64,000 nt of DNA. Origin: a virus. The translations under genes were made by a program, and so were the position numbers. A model generated the notes under the pieces. It was not told the DNA's origin. It made no database searches and saw nothing but the letters and a program-made list of their open reading frames with translations. The DNA lies in IMG/VR virus record IMGVR_UViG_3300027833_001310, positions 28,053 through 92,052 of that record. One strand, written 5' to 3'. Positions 1 through 7,348 of this stretch are shown here, piece after piece. The first letter of the stretch is position 1. Every line of letters starts with the position of its first letter.

Positions 1-375
1 ACTTCCATGTACTTCAGGATTTAAAAATACTAAACAACTTAAATAGTAATCATTAAATCCTACCCTGTCACTGTTAATATCAACATGTCCATCCATAACA
101 AAGCCGTCGCCGGATTGGTTTGCATTTAAATGAGCTCGTTTTAGATGAGCAAGTTTTGTCTTACTTTGAAATTCTTGTGCATACGGTAGTAACCAATTTT
201 CTGCATCAAATATATTTACAAATTCTTCATATGTAAATAACGTAGATTGATATGGTGGGCTTTTCGGGTCTGATTCATGTCTTTGAGTTTCTAGTCGTAC
301 ATGGTTTATAAAATAGTGTTTCCACTTTTCAACTACATGATCGGGCATAGCATTGTCTATGACTTTATATTCCAT
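1..375 (-). CDS. 2OG-Fe(II) oxygenase-like protein, 3' end cut by window edge
   Basis: The gene starts at an ATG at 375 and runs off the left edge, leaving 125 residues. The visible C-terminal part has an H-V-D triad (DGHVDIN) followed by a stretch ending in YYLSCLVFLNPEVHGS. This resembles the HxD iron-binding turn and the following strand of phage prolyl-hydroxylase-like 2OG-Fe(II) oxygenases; the distal His and Arg would lie outside the window. It follows the tRNA-Gly gene. A GATAAATA late box lies 6 bases upstream of the ATG with no Shine-Dalgarno. Family assignment is by motif resemblance only. Confidence 0.55.
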   Translation of the reverse strand, partial: MEYKVIDNAMPDHVVEKWKHYFINHVRLETQRHESDPKSPPYQSTLFTYEEFVNIFDAENWLLPYAQEFQSKTKLAHLKRAHLNANQSGDGFVMDGHVDINSDRVGFNDYYLSCLVFLNPEVHGS

Positions 376-381
376 ATTATC

Positions 382-389
382 TATTTATC
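382..389 (-). promoter_or_regulatory. Late promoter box GATAAATA
   Basis: GATAAATA reads on the minus strand 6 bases before the ATG at 375. It matches the NATAAATA late promoter of marine T4-like phages. The spacing would place the transcript start at or next to the ATG. Confidence 0.6.
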
Positions 390-397
390 GCAAAATC

Positions 398-472
398 TGG
401 AGCGGGTGGGCGGAATCGAACCGCCATCTAAACGTTGGCAACGTCTTGTAATAACCGTTATACGACACCCGC
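398..472 (-). tRNA. tRNA-Gly (GCC)
   Basis: A full cloverleaf reads on the minus strand. The acceptor stem is GCGGGTG/CACCCGC, the anticodon loop TTGCCAA sits on a 5 bp stem, and the T-arm has loop TTCGATT. The discriminator is U, as expected for tRNA-Gly, and CCA is encoded. Confidence 0.95.
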
Positions 473-475
473 AAA

Positions 476-552
476 TGGCGATCCAGAAGAGACTCGAACT
501 CTCAACTTCCGCCGTGACAGGGCGGTGCTCTAACCAATTGAACTACTGGACC
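476..552 (-). tRNA. tRNA-Asp (GTC)
   Basis: Minus-strand cloverleaf with acceptor GGTCCAG/CTGGATC, anticodon loop containing GTC on a GC-rich stem, and a standard D-arm and T-arm. The discriminator is G, as expected for tRNA-Asp, and CCA is encoded. Only three bases separate it from tRNA-Gly. Confidence 0.95.
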
Positions 553-628
553 AGTTGTGGGGTTCGCCGCCCCACCGTCTACTCTACTGCATTATTTAGA
601 ATTCGGTCCAAATGCTGTTGACCTAGAG

Positions 629-704
629 TGGTGGAGCCAGGCGGGATCGAACCGCCGACCCCCTGCTTGCAAAGCAGGTGCTCTCCCATCTGAGCTATGG
701 CCCC
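629..704 (-). tRNA. tRNA-Ala (TGC)
   Basis: Minus-strand cloverleaf with acceptor GGGGCCA/TGGCTCC and anticodon loop TTTGCAA on stem CTGCT/AGCAG. The discriminator is A and CCA is encoded. It is the first tRNA downstream of the early promoter at 717-745, so Ala, Asp and Gly are probably co-transcribed. Confidence 0.95.
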
Positions 705-716
705 TCATCAATATTT

Positions 717-745
717 ATTATACAGTCTGTGTTATTGGATGTCAA
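717..745 (-). promoter_or_regulatory. Early sigma70-type promoter for the Ala-Asp-Gly tRNA cluster
   Basis: On the minus strand TTGACA (745-740) and TATAAT (722-717) are separated by exactly 17 bases. Both hexamers match consensus perfectly. The -35 overlaps the stop end of the SGNH gene, and transcription would enter tRNA-Ala within about 10 bases. Confidence 0.9.
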
Positions 746-1617
746 CCTGGCAGTGAAACTATTTGTTGTAAACTTTCAAGTCCGTAGTAAGTATTGTCTC
801 TATTTTTTGCAATACTAGTTACTGGATTACTGAACCATTTCTTTTCATCATCCTTGGCTAACTGTTTTACTTTATCACTAAATGGTTGATTAAATATTTC
901 TTCTAAGTATGCAATATGCTCTGTTGGCAAAGGATGTGTGTCATATCGCTGTGCATGTTTTGTTGCTTTTAGTAGTAAGTTTCTTTTTCTGTACTTACTG
1001 TGTAGTTTTGATAGTTCTTTGTTATTTCCTGTATGTATCTCTATATAATTTTCAATTACATCTGCATAACTATCGTAACCTGGGAATAGTACATTAACAA
1101 AACTAGGCATTATTTTACCACGTATCTTAAGCATTTCCTGTGGCATAGGTTCTATTTGTAAATTAATACAAGTGCATTGTAATGTATTTTGATATATTAT
1201 AGATGACTTAATTGCAATCAGAGATTCTAATAACAGTGTATTGTATGTTTGATGTTTAGTGATTTCAGCAATCTCTTGTTTTCTCTTATCAGAAACTTGT
1301 ACACTTTTATCTGTAATATTGCCCCAGTGTTTCCATTCATTTGAATCGCCGTAAAAACTATCTCCTAAAACACTATACCTACTATGCATAGACCACTGTG
1401 TAATCACTAAATCGTCTGGTGTAAGATTATATTTGCCGTCTAACAAGAATAATTGACTTTGTATGTACTTATTACTTGCACCCGAGTGTCCTAAGTTATA
1501 CAAAGGAATATCTAGTTCAACTGATAATGCCGCTGCCCACGTAGGCCAATTGCGGTAGTTAGTAAAACTGCAACCTATCACAAACAACCTGTTATACTTT
1601 TTAGAAAAGTCTATCAT
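742..1617 (-). CDS. SGNH/GDSL-like hydrolase (copy 1)
   Basis: A 291-residue protein. The N-terminus has the strand and nucleophile turn VIGCSFTN (Ser17), typical of block I in SGNH hydrolases. A GASNK segment near residue 46 fits the Gly/Asn blocks. DTHPLPTEH (Asp226, His228) fits the C-terminal catalytic Asp-x-His block. The family removes acyl groups from sugars, lipids or glycans. The start overlaps the stop of the upstream gene (ATGA), so the two are translationally coupled. Two more SGNH-like proteins occur in the window (24168-25079 and 61398-62222). The substrate is unknown. Confidence 0.7.
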   Translation of the reverse strand: MIDFSKKYNRLFVIGCSFTNYRNWPTWAAALSVELDIPLYNLGHSGASNKYIQSQLFLLDGKYNLTPDDLVITQWSMHSRYSVLGDSFYGDSNEWKHWGNITDKSVQVSDKRKQEIAEITKHQTYNTLLLESLIAIKSSIIYQNTLQCTCINLQIEPMPQEMLKIRGKIMPSFVNVLFPGYDSYADVIENYIEIHTGNNKELSKLHSKYRKRNLLLKATKHAQRYDTHPLPTEHIAYLEEIFNQPFSDKVKQLAKDDEKKWFSNPVTSIAKNRDNTYYGLESLQQIVSLPG

Positions 1618-2189
1618 AACATTATAGGTACTTGTATGAATGGATTGTTTAGGTCTGTTAATGTTTCATTCACATCAAATGCTAATGTAATTCGAGGCTC
1701 TTCAAACTTATCTACTGTTAACACTCGGTGTTTGTTTTTGCCTGGTCCTATGTAGATGTTACCTACTTGGTTCTCAATGTTTACGGTTTCAAACTGGGTA
1801 ATGGTATTGTTTGGTCTAATGGACATGTATCCATGGAATAGTGAGGTGTGGTTATGCCAATTCAGCACTGACTTTTCGTTATGGTAGTTTATCCAACACT
1901 TTAAATACAGAGAACTGCTACCACCTGTGTAGAAATCTTTTATTAAACTAAGCAATTCGTCAAACACAATGTTCCACTCTTTGCTGTTTCTTAACAGTAG
2001 TAAAGCATTATACTCATTATACAAACTAGTAGAATCCTGCTTAGTATTCTTATAACGTTGTATATCGGATGTATTTGCATTGTTACTAGAAAATTGCTCA
2101 CTATACACTAACATTATATCGTCGACATACTTAGATAATGTATCAGCATTATCAATAATGTATTGAGATTTGTGTAGTGTGTAATTCAT
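1614..2189 (-). CDS. 2OG-Fe(II) oxygenase-like double-stranded beta-helix protein
   Basis: A 191-residue protein. Its second half has WHNHTS (His112, His114), then GNIYIGPGKNKHRV (His154) and EEPRITLAFDV (Arg166). This is the layout of phage 2OG-Fe(II) oxygenases: a metal-binding loop, a distal His, then an Arg that binds 2-oxoglutarate. The usual HxD is HNH here, so one ligand differs from the canonical set. An AATAAATA box lies 7 bases upstream of the start. It is coupled to the SGNH gene downstream. The substrate is unknown. Confidence 0.6.
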   Translation of the reverse strand: MNYTLHKSQYIIDNADTLSKYVDDIMLVYSEQFSSNNANTSDIQRYKNTKQDSTSLYNEYNALLLLRNSKEWNIVFDELLSLIKDFYTGGSSSLYLKCWINYHNEKSVLNWHNHTSLFHGYMSIRPNNTITQFETVNIENQVGNIYIGPGKNKHRVLTVDKFEEPRITLAFDVNETLTDLNNPFIQVPIML

Positions 2190-2213
2190 GTAGTCTTATT
2201 TATTCTACTTGTA

Positions 2214-2303
2214 TGGCGGAGAGTGAGGGATTCGAACCCTCGGTCCAGTTACCCAGACGCCTCCTTAGCAGGGAGGTACTTTCGACCACTCAGCCAACTC
2301 TCC
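2214..2303 (-). tRNA. tRNA-Ser (GCT)
   Basis: A minus-strand type II tRNA of 90 bases with a long variable arm. Acceptor GGAGAGT/ACTCTCC, anticodon GCT on stem CTCCC/GGGAG-like pairs, discriminator G and encoded CCA fit tRNA-Ser. Confidence 0.95.
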
Positions 2304-2308
2304 AATAT

Positions 2309-2385
2309 TGGTACGCCTTAGTGGATTCGAACCACTGACCTACGGCTTAGAAGGCCGTTGCTCTATCCAGCTGAGCTAAAGGCGC
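2309..2385 (-). tRNA. tRNA-Arg (TCT)
   Basis: Minus-strand cloverleaf with acceptor GCGCCTT/AAGGCGT (first pair G-U), anticodon loop CTTCTAA on stem ACGGC/GCCGT, discriminator A and encoded CCA. It lies 5 bases from tRNA-Ser and downstream of the early promoter at 2556-2584. Confidence 0.95.
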
Positions 2386-2396
2386 AACACTCTGTT

Positions 2397-2411
2397 ACTT
2401 CTAATAGAAGT
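2397..2411. repeat. Perfect 6 bp hairpin ahead of tRNA-Arg
   Basis: ACTTCT and AGAAGT flank a 3-base loop. The hairpin lies in the leader between the early promoter and tRNA-Arg and overlaps the stop of the 40-codon ORF. It could be a processing signal for the tRNA precursor. Confidence 0.5.
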
Positions 2412-2523
2412 GTCGATTCGAAAAGGCCCCGCACCAGTATTCTCTGGCTGTACAAATGAACGTACTGCACCTCACGAGTTCGTTGTTCTGAACCCGCCTT
2501 TTCTTGCCCTTGTTTTCCCACAT
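2401..2523 (-). CDS. Possible 40-residue basic Cys-rich protein
   Basis: This ORF begins with MWENKGKKRR and ends SNRHFY. It carries cysteines spaced C-x4-C-x6-C in its second half and a strongly basic N-terminus. It occupies most of the interval between the early promoter and tRNA-Arg. TATAAAAG, a weak late-box match, lies exactly 5 bases before the ATG and there is no Shine-Dalgarno, the same arrangement as several other genes here. It could instead be untranslated tRNA leader. The overlapping longer frame at 2363-2584 reads into tRNA-Arg and is less credible. Confidence 0.4.
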   Translation of the reverse strand: MWENKGKKRRVQNNELVRCSTFICTAREYWCGAFSNRHFY

Positions 2524-2531
2524 AAAAACTT

Positions 2532-2738
2532 TTATATGTAATTCGGTCTGTGCTTATTATACAGTTCGTTAGCCACTGTGTCAAGTCCTAATCCACAACA
2601 AATATCCATTTGTCTACGAATCTCATTTGATTGCTCGTTACCTTTTGTCCACGCACGATGGTCATCACTGTAGTTATATGTCCAATCGTGTGTCTTTAAT
2701 AACTTTTCTAGTGTGTCTAGATCTGGATGTATTGACAT
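2532..2738 (-). CDS. Small conserved phage protein, 68 aa
   Basis: It begins MSIHPDLDTLEKLLKTHDW and contains a YSDDHRAWTKGNEQ segment. I recognise this pattern from small uncharacterised proteins of marine T4-like phages. It has no membrane segment or catalytic motif. The start has a good Shine-Dalgarno (AAGGAT) 7 bases upstream. The early promoter for the Arg/Ser tRNAs is embedded near its 3' end. Function unknown. Confidence 0.75.
   Translation of the reverse strand: MSIHPDLDTLEKLLKTHDWTYNYSDDHRAWTKGNEQSNEIRRQMDICCGLGLDTVANELYNKHRPNYI
2556..2584 (-). promoter_or_regulatory. Early promoter for the Arg-Ser tRNA pair
   Basis: TTGACA (2584-2579), a 17-base spacer and TATAAT (2561-2556) on the minus strand, all consensus. 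It lies inside the 3' end of the upstream 68-aa gene. The predicted transcript has a leader of about 160 bases before tRNA-Arg. Confidence 0.9.
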
Positions 2739-2829
2739 TATTTCTATCCTTTTGCTTCAATATTCGGTGCTTTAAACAGCATATAAGCGGTTCTGTACGC
2801 ACTTTGTGGTATAACTGTGCTTGTGGTGC

Positions 2830-3225
2830 CTATTTAAATAACTCTGCTAATGTTAGCAATACTGCTGTTCCTGTAATGGCACTACCTATCATAATTGCTT
2901 TGTCGTTCCAACAATGCCCTACATAAGTCCAAGCAATACTACTTAGTGCGTAAGCTATTCTACCTTCAGTCATAAACTCTGCACTTTGCAAAAATACTCC
3001 TAGGACTGCGAGTATTGTTGCTGCCCATTTAATATAACTATCAACTGTACCAGTAGGAGTTGCAGGACTTAGGTCTTCAACTTGAACCTGTAGTTCTTCC
3101 ATCTCTTGCCTTAACCGAGATCGTTCAGCATTCAACTCCATAGCCAGGCGGCCAGTTTTAGTCATAGTGCTTGACTCGAACTGTTCCTTAACTTCTGCTT
3201 TTATTTCTTTTGCTTTATCACTCAT
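2830..3225 (-). CDS. Membrane protein with coiled coil and about three TM segments
   Basis: 131 residues from ATG 3225. This start is preferred because the longer frame to 3300 reads through tRNA-Trp. Residues 1-55 are charged and helical (ELNAERSRLRQEMEELQVQVEDL). Three hydrophobic segments follow: WAATILAVLGVFL, IAYALSSIAWTYVG and AIMIGSAITGTAVLLTLAE. TATAAGTA, one mismatch from the late box, lies 5 bases before the ATG with no Shine-Dalgarno. It may act in the inner membrane, with a holin-like or envelope role, but no motif proves this. Confidence 0.7.
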   Translation of the reverse strand: MSDKAKEIKAEVKEQFESSTMTKTGRLAMELNAERSRLRQEMEELQVQVEDLSPATPTGTVDSYIKWAATILAVLGVFLQSAEFMTEGRIAYALSSIAWTYVGHCWNDKAIMIGSAITGTAVLLTLAELFK

Positions 3226-3230
3226 ACTAT

Positions 3231-3238
3231 TACTTATA
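3231..3238 (-). promoter_or_regulatory. Variant late box TATAAGTA, 5 bases before ATG
   Basis: A minus-strand TATAAGTA ends 5 bases upstream of the ATG at 3225. It differs from TATAAATA at one position and overlaps the space just 3' of tRNA-Trp. Confidence 0.45.
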
Positions 3239-3247
3239 TCTTTAAAC

Positions 3248-3322
3248 TGGCGAGCTAGTAAGGATTTGAACCCCAATCGCAAGGTTTTGGAGACCTGCAT
3301 CTTACCATTAGAACACTAACTC
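3248..3322 (-). tRNA. tRNA-Trp (CCA), irregular anticodon and D stems
   Basis: Acceptor GAGTTAG/CTAGCTC pairs fully, with discriminator G and encoded CCA. The anticodon loop CTCCAAA gives CCA after U33. The anticodon arm GCAGGT/ACCTTGC needs a bulged T or a C-T mismatch, and the D stem has only three pairs. The T-arm is acceptable with two G-U pairs. The tRNA is probably functional but less regular than the others. Confidence 0.8.
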
Positions 3323-3328
3323 TTGTTT

Positions 3329-3405
3329 TGGTGGGCCTTCTAGGACTTGAACCTAGGACCTGACGATTATGAGTCGTATGCTCTAACCAACTGAGCTAAA
3401 GGCCC
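3329..3405 (-). tRNA. tRNA with CAT anticodon (Met or Ile2)
   Basis: Acceptor GGGCCTT/AAGGCCC, anticodon loop CTCATAA on stem ACGAC/ATCGT-type pairs, discriminator A and encoded CCA. The stem-loop GACTCATAATCG resembles bacterial tRNA-Ile2, whose C34 becomes lysidine, as much as elongator tRNA-Met. Sequence alone does not settle the identity. It lacks the C1-A72 mismatch of initiator tRNA. Confidence 0.9.
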
Positions 3406-3452
3406 AAATTTATTGCTCTCTGTTTTTACCCTGGGAGAGCCATACCAGAATT

Positions 3453-3539
3453 TGGTACCCGGAGACGGACTTGAACCGTCATGCCATTGCTGGCGAGGGA
3501 TTTTAAGTCCCTTGTGTCTACCAATTCCACCATCCGGGC
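3453..3539 (-). tRNA. tRNA-Leu (TAA)
   Basis: A minus-strand type II tRNA with acceptor GCCCGGA/TCCGGGT, anticodon loop CTTAAAA on stem AGGGA/TCCCT, a long variable arm, discriminator A and encoded CCA. Its first base overlaps the stop codon of the upstream 62-aa gene. Confidence 0.95.
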
Positions 3540-3727
3540 TAAAAATCTAACTCTAGTTGCCTAGAGTCTGTTTGGTCGTGATATGCTTCAGTATGTTCAG
3601 CAGCGTCAGTTAACACTTTAATAATGCCTATACGAGCAAATTGCTCTGTGGATTTTTCGTCCATATCTATAATGATATTTGCACCACCATCTTCTCTGTC
3701 GACTACATCTAGTACATCTATTCGCAT
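3539..3727 (-). CDS. Small acidic protein, 62 aa
   Basis: Starts MRIDVLDVVDREDGGANIIIDMDEKSTEQFARIGI and ends in an acidic tail. The ATG at 3727 is chosen because the longer frame runs back through the early promoter at 3755-3783. It is predicted soluble. It is the first gene of an early unit that continues into tRNA-Leu, the CAT tRNA and tRNA-Trp. Function unknown. Confidence 0.7.
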   Translation of the reverse strand: MRIDVLDVVDREDGGANIIIDMDEKSTEQFARIGIIKVLTDAAEHTEAYHDQTDSRQLELDF

Positions 3728-3754
3728 TGTTTGTTTCTCTTTATGATAGCGTGT

Positions 3755-3783
3755 ATTATACAGTTGTACACTGGGTTTGTCAA
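3755..3783 (-). promoter_or_regulatory. Early promoter for the 62-aa gene and Leu/CAT/Trp tRNAs
   Basis: TTGACA (3783-3778), a 17-base spacer and TATAAT (3760-3755), all consensus on the minus strand. The -35 overlaps the stop codon of the SprT-like gene. Confidence 0.9.
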
Positions 3784-4250
3784 GCATTCTTTTTCAAATA
3801 ATTAAAATAATATTCAGCTAATGCATCTTGCTTTGAGTAGGCTTCTTTCTCCCACGGAGCGTCCCAATATTCATCTTGGCTTTTCTTAGCAACAAACTTC
3901 TTGCCTTTAAATGTCGGCTCTGAGCTTAGGTCAAGCCCGTCTTTTACAAACTGCTTTACATGTATCATTTCGTGTGCAAGAGTTTTAATCATATCTCTGA
4001 AACGCTTCTTACGCCAAATAAAGATACTTACTTCCCATGGCTTTGATTTTTTATACTGTTTTGCCCAACACCAGCCTTGGCAATCGCCGTCTGTTTTGTT
4101 TACAGTACGACCCATTGTAATATCAAACTCCATTGGCACATGTGCAATACCTAACTTTGCACTCATAATAGCAACTGCTGATTCTATTTTTAGTGCAACA
4201 TCTTTATCGTAAGGCTTTCCGCCAGATGGTCCAGCAACGAAAATTGACAT
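3780..4250 (-). CDS. SprT-like zinc metalloprotease
   Basis: 156 residues from the ATG at 4250, which follows AGAGGT at Shine-Dalgarno distance. The longer frame to 4301 overlaps the upstream exonuclease. The signature is LAHEMIHVKQ (His93, Glu94, His97), the HExxH zinc-binding helix of SprT/minigluzincin proteins. An upstream segment with Trp and Cys residues (GDCQGWCW) may form part of the fold. It sits between the DexA-like exonuclease and the 62-aa gene in the early region. The substrate is unknown; SprT relatives act on chromatin or DNA-bound proteins. Confidence 0.8.
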   Translation of the reverse strand: MSIFVAGPSGGKPYDKDVALKIESAVAIMSAKLGIAHVPMEFDITMGRTVNKTDGDCQGWCWAKQYKKSKPWEVSIFIWRKKRFRDMIKTLAHEMIHVKQFVKDGLDLSSEPTFKGKKFVAKKSQDEYWDAPWEKEAYSKQDALAEYYFNYLKKNA

Positions 4251-4255
4251 TGTGT

Positions 4256-4795
4256 TTACCTCTCGGTTACGTTGAAATGCTTGTATGTTTGCTGTACGCA
4301 AACTGCTTGGTAGTATGCATCAGCATCTGCACTATGCAGGTTTTGCTGAATTGCTTTACGTGGGTCCATTGGCATCATGTTAAAGATTGTTCTACAATCC
4401 ATAATCTGCCAAAATGCCCAACCTTTGTGATGATTAAATTGTGTGAATAAGTTCTCAAGTATAACCATATCAAACTGAGGTCCTTGGCACCAAATTTTAT
4501 CTACACCAACAAGATACTTGTTTAGTTCGCCCATAAATGAAGTAACAGTCATCCTGAATGTTTCACTGAATGCTTCATCTTGTATGTGTGCAGGTTGCTT
4601 TGCCCACCACTCTAATGTACTATCTAGCACACTACGGTCTACTTCAGTTTGTGCATCAATCTCAGGCTTCCACAGCGTCTTAGCATGCGGTTCTGTGGAC
4701 ACAAACGGGTCAAATTTAACTGCTCCAACTGATAATACTACACAATCTGGTTCAGTGCCTAGTGTTTCGATATCTATCATTGCGTGTGTTTTCAT
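4256..4795 (-). CDS. dexA: DexA-like 3'-5' exonuclease (DEDD family)
   Basis: A 179-residue protein. AMIDIETLGT gives the first DxE motif near residues 8-10. STLEWWAKQ matches a segment of T4 DexA. FDMVIL supplies the second Asp, and HSADADAYYQA supplies the His/Asp of motif III. The family degrades DNA 3' to 5'. The early promoter TATAAT ends 6 bases before the ATG with no Shine-Dalgarno, so the mRNA is probably leaderless. It is shorter than T4 DexA (227 aa). Confidence 0.85.
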   Translation of the reverse strand: MKTHAMIDIETLGTEPDCVVLSVGAVKFDPFVSTEPHAKTLWKPEIDAQTEVDRSVLDSTLEWWAKQPAHIQDEAFSETFRMTVTSFMGELNKYLVGVDKIWCQGPQFDMVILENLFTQFNHHKGWAFWQIMDCRTIFNMMPMDPRKAIQQNLHSADADAYYQAVCVQQTYKHFNVTER

Positions 4796-4801
4796 GTAGT
4801 T

Positions 4802-4830
4802 ATTATAACAATATCACACCTAAATGTCAA
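4802..4830 (-). promoter_or_regulatory. Early promoter of the DexA-like gene, predicted leaderless
   Basis: TTGACA (4830-4825), a 17-base spacer and TATAAT (4807-4802). The hexamer ends 6 bases before the ATG at 4795, so a +1 at normal distance falls on the A of the start codon. Confidence 0.88.
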
Positions 4831-4859
4831 GGAAAAAATTCCCTTTATTTTTCAATGAC

Positions 4860-5525
4860 TTACGTTTCTCTATAAAAGTACGATGCTGTTGGAGGCTCTT
4901 CGTTTGCAAAATCCCACTTTAATTCTCTGGACCAAAAGAAAGGAGACTCTATATAATCTTTACCTGTACCCACGGAGTGGGACTCATAGGAGTCTGAATG
5001 TAGCTTATTCCATATAATCCTAGGATCGTATTCGAAAACAAATTGATCAGATAATGGTCCGCCTAATTGCCATACTAAATCTGGATGTGTGAACACAGTT
5101 TGTCCTTGCATTATCCACTGAATAAACCCCAAAGGCCGCCAATGTGTGCAAACCTGCCATGACTGCCCACATATAAGTATGTTTACACTTTTTGCATTAT
5201 TATATTTGCCGAGTCCGGTTTGACATGCTTCCGGAAATTCTCGAAATATGTCTACCATATTCTCACATCTTCTAATTTTGAGATGGGCGTTGTTGTAATT
5301 ATTACTGCGTATATTATCTAATATCACGCTAGAAGTGTATGTGTCACGTTCTGTATTTGGGATTGTGTAAGTTGCTAGTGCAACATTCTTAAAATCGTAT
5401 GTGCTTAATCTATTTACAATACGTTCGTAAAATTTATTGAGCTCTTTATGGGCATTCACTGTAAGCCATTCGTCTGTTGCAGGCCAGCAATCTATTAGAA
5501 TTACTAGGTCAAAGTGAGGGGTCAT
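4860..5525 (-). CDS. Uncharacterised protein beside glycosyltransferases
   Basis: 221 residues beginning MTPHFDLVILIDCWPATDEW, an alpha/beta-like first strand ending in ILIDCW. A second buried strand, VNILICGQSWQVC, lies around residue 115. No catalytic signature is recognised. Its start overlaps the stop of the upstream glycosyltransferase by one base, so it probably works in the same pathway. It is not a membrane protein. Confidence 0.6.
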   Translation of the reverse strand: MTPHFDLVILIDCWPATDEWLTVNAHKELNKFYERIVNRLSTYDFKNVALATYTIPNTERDTYTSSVILDNIRSNNYNNAHLKIRRCENMVDIFREFPEACQTGLGKYNNAKSVNILICGQSWQVCTHWRPLGFIQWIMQGQTVFTHPDLVWQLGGPLSDQFVFEYDPRIIWNKLHSDSYESHSVGTGKDYIESPFFWSRELKWDFANEEPPTASYFYRET

Positions 5526-6385
5526 TACAATGTTAGTACAGTATCGTCCGGCAACTGATCTTCATTTACTGCGGCTAATTGTCCTGCACCTTTAACGTCT
5601 TCGCCCCATTTCATTTTCTCAAATGGATCTTGTTCACCTTTTCTAACAGCATTCCACCAAGTTAAATCAGCACCGTTTGTTCTTTCTAAGAACCATGCAA
5701 TCTTGTGTGCCGTAGCAACACGAGCATGTTGCATTGCTTCATGACCGAAATCTTTAGGGTCAGAAGGATTGCCTTCCATGTACTTACGATTCTTAAATGT
5801 TTCATCATCGTTATTGCCAGTGATGTCTGCTCTGTCGTGTATAAACTCAACATCAATGCGTTCAAATATATCTAACATGTATGCAACATGACTTAACCAT
5901 GCATCATTTTGTGCATTCTGACTTAGGTGGCCAACAAGTATATACCAGTCACGTGGCACCACTGGGAATATAGCATAAGGATGTCCGTTGTGATTATCTC
6001 TAGGTGCTAGTAATTTAAATTGCCCTGTGTAACTATCAATTATTTCGTCCCATCCTTGTGTTTCCATTAACCCGTCATCATTCCAAAAGAATAACCATTC
6101 GCCTGTTGCTGCTCCAGCTAGTGTGTTTACATAGGTGTGCAAATTTTCGTAACCAAGCGGTTCAAAAATATTTGCTCTCGCTTCTACACCTAAATCTTGC
6201 AAGTAAGGTGCTATAGTTTCTTTAATATATTCAGTAGTAGCAGTATCATCGTTATCTAGTCCAAGCATTATTTCAATGTCTTTTGGATTAGTTGCTTTGG
6301 ACATCAAAGACTTAATACTTTTTTCAAGTAGTTCAGGTCTGCCCCTAGTAGGTAGTAAAACTGTTATTTTCTTTATTGATTCCAT
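5525..6385 (-). CDS. Glycosyltransferase family 2-like
   Basis: 286 residues. KITVLLPTRGRPELLEKSIKSL is the typical GT2 N-terminal nucleotide-binding strand. GEWLFFWNDDGLM near residue 100 carries the acidic motif that replaces DXD. The middle (ADITGNNDDETF) may form the acceptor loop. It probably transfers a sugar in the cytoplasm, to phage DNA, virion protein or host glycan. It is preceded by a Shine-Dalgarno AAGGAA and coupled to 4860-5525. Confidence 0.75.
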   Translation of the reverse strand: MESIKKITVLLPTRGRPELLEKSIKSLMSKATNPKDIEIMLGLDNDDTATTEYIKETIAPYLQDLGVEARANIFEPLGYENLHTYVNTLAGAATGEWLFFWNDDGLMETQGWDEIIDSYTGQFKLLAPRDNHNGHPYAIFPVVPRDWYILVGHLSQNAQNDAWLSHVAYMLDIFERIDVEFIHDRADITGNNDDETFKNRKYMEGNPSDPKDFGHEAMQHARVATAHKIAWFLERTNGADLTWWNAVRKGEQDPFEKMKWGEDVKGAGQLAAVNEDQLPDDTVLTL

Positions 6386-6395
6386 TTGCTATTCC

Positions 6396-7325
6396 TTATG
6401 TATTTGTAACTGGCTTGTCATTCTTTCCAGTAAACAATTTTCTAATATTACCGCGGAATGTGTAATGCCCAACGTGATTAAGTGCTGTTCTAGGGTCTAA
6501 CCAAACTTCACCACCCATGTCCTGCCAACGTCTACAGAATGTATAATCCTCTGACAAGTAACGTCTGCTTTCTGGGTCAATAATACAATCAAACAGTGCA
6601 TACATAAATGGTTCAAACTTAGCATCAACGTTAATGTCGTTGACATATTTTGTTTCAGGATGGTTATCAAACATTTTTTGTATAACTTCTTTGTTAATAC
6701 ACATGAAGCCTGTGCCTGCATCTTTTAACTTAACAAGGTTGTCAACAATTTGAACTGCTGGAGTTCTGTTGCCGTCTTTGTCTTTTAGGAAATCAAAGTT
6801 TACAACATAGTTTGAACTATGTCCTTCGATTGTTTCTGCTGTTTCATTTAAGTCATCTCTAGCCGCTTCGATAATGCTGTTCCAGTTGACTGCTTTCTTA
6901 GGATATGCTCCTACAATAACCGGCTTGTCATATGCAACCATTCTTAAGATGTCTTCAGGATTAAATTCTATGTCTGCATCAATAAAGAACAAGTGTGTTG
7001 CTTCCGGATTTTCCATAAAGAAACTTGTTAGTGTATTTCTGCCTCTAGTGATTAAACTTTCATTTGCAAGTGTGCTAATAGTATATTTAATGTCATACTT
7101 ATTACACAAGATTGCAAAACGCATCATACTTCTAAAGTAAGGCTCACCTAGTTGTCCACCGTAGCAAGGTGTTGCAATAAAGATATGTTTTTGTCTTAAT
7201 AGACCTAATGGTATTTCAATTTTTGCATCTAGCAACTGGTGCATTACATCGCTATCATTTGCTTGTTGCTTGGCAGGGTTGGCTGGAGCGTTATTTGCTT
7301 TAGCCTTACTTTTTTTGTTTGACAT
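6396..7325 (-). CDS. Glycosyltransferase (GT-A fold)
   Basis: 309 residues. A low-complexity Lys/Ala/Asn N-terminus is followed by IFIATPCYGGQLGEPYF, then THLFFIDADIEFNPEDILRM, the DxD metal/nucleotide-sugar motif. SLITRGRNTLTSFF before it fits GT-A proteins of marine phages. The C-terminal region (YLSEDYTFCRRWQDMGGEVWLDP) is typical of the acceptor/catalytic domain. It starts the three-gene glycosylation unit and lies just downstream of tRNA-Thr. Confidence 0.8.
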   Translation of the reverse strand: MSNKKSKAKANNAPANPAKQQANDSDVMHQLLDAKIEIPLGLLRQKHIFIATPCYGGQLGEPYFRSMMRFAILCNKYDIKYTISTLANESLITRGRNTLTSFFMENPEATHLFFIDADIEFNPEDILRMVAYDKPVIVGAYPKKAVNWNSIIEAARDDLNETAETIEGHSSNYVVNFDFLKDKDGNRTPAVQIVDNLVKLKDAGTGFMCINKEVIQKMFDNHPETKYVNDINVDAKFEPFMYALFDCIIDPESRRYLSEDYTFCRRWQDMGGEVWLDPRTALNHVGHYTFRGNIRKLFTGKNDKPVTNT

Positions 7326-7348
7326 TTTTTGTCCTGTAGTGTGTATTG

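Noticed and set aside
2363-2584. 73-codon minus-strand ORF
   Set aside because: It runs through most of tRNA-Arg and the early promoter spacer and has no ribosome-binding site. The 40-codon ORF in another frame is a better candidate.
3248-3322. N-terminal extension of the 131-aa membrane protein through tRNA-Trp
   Set aside because: The upstream frame would translate the tRNA gene. The ATG at 3225 with a late-like box at N5 is more plausible.
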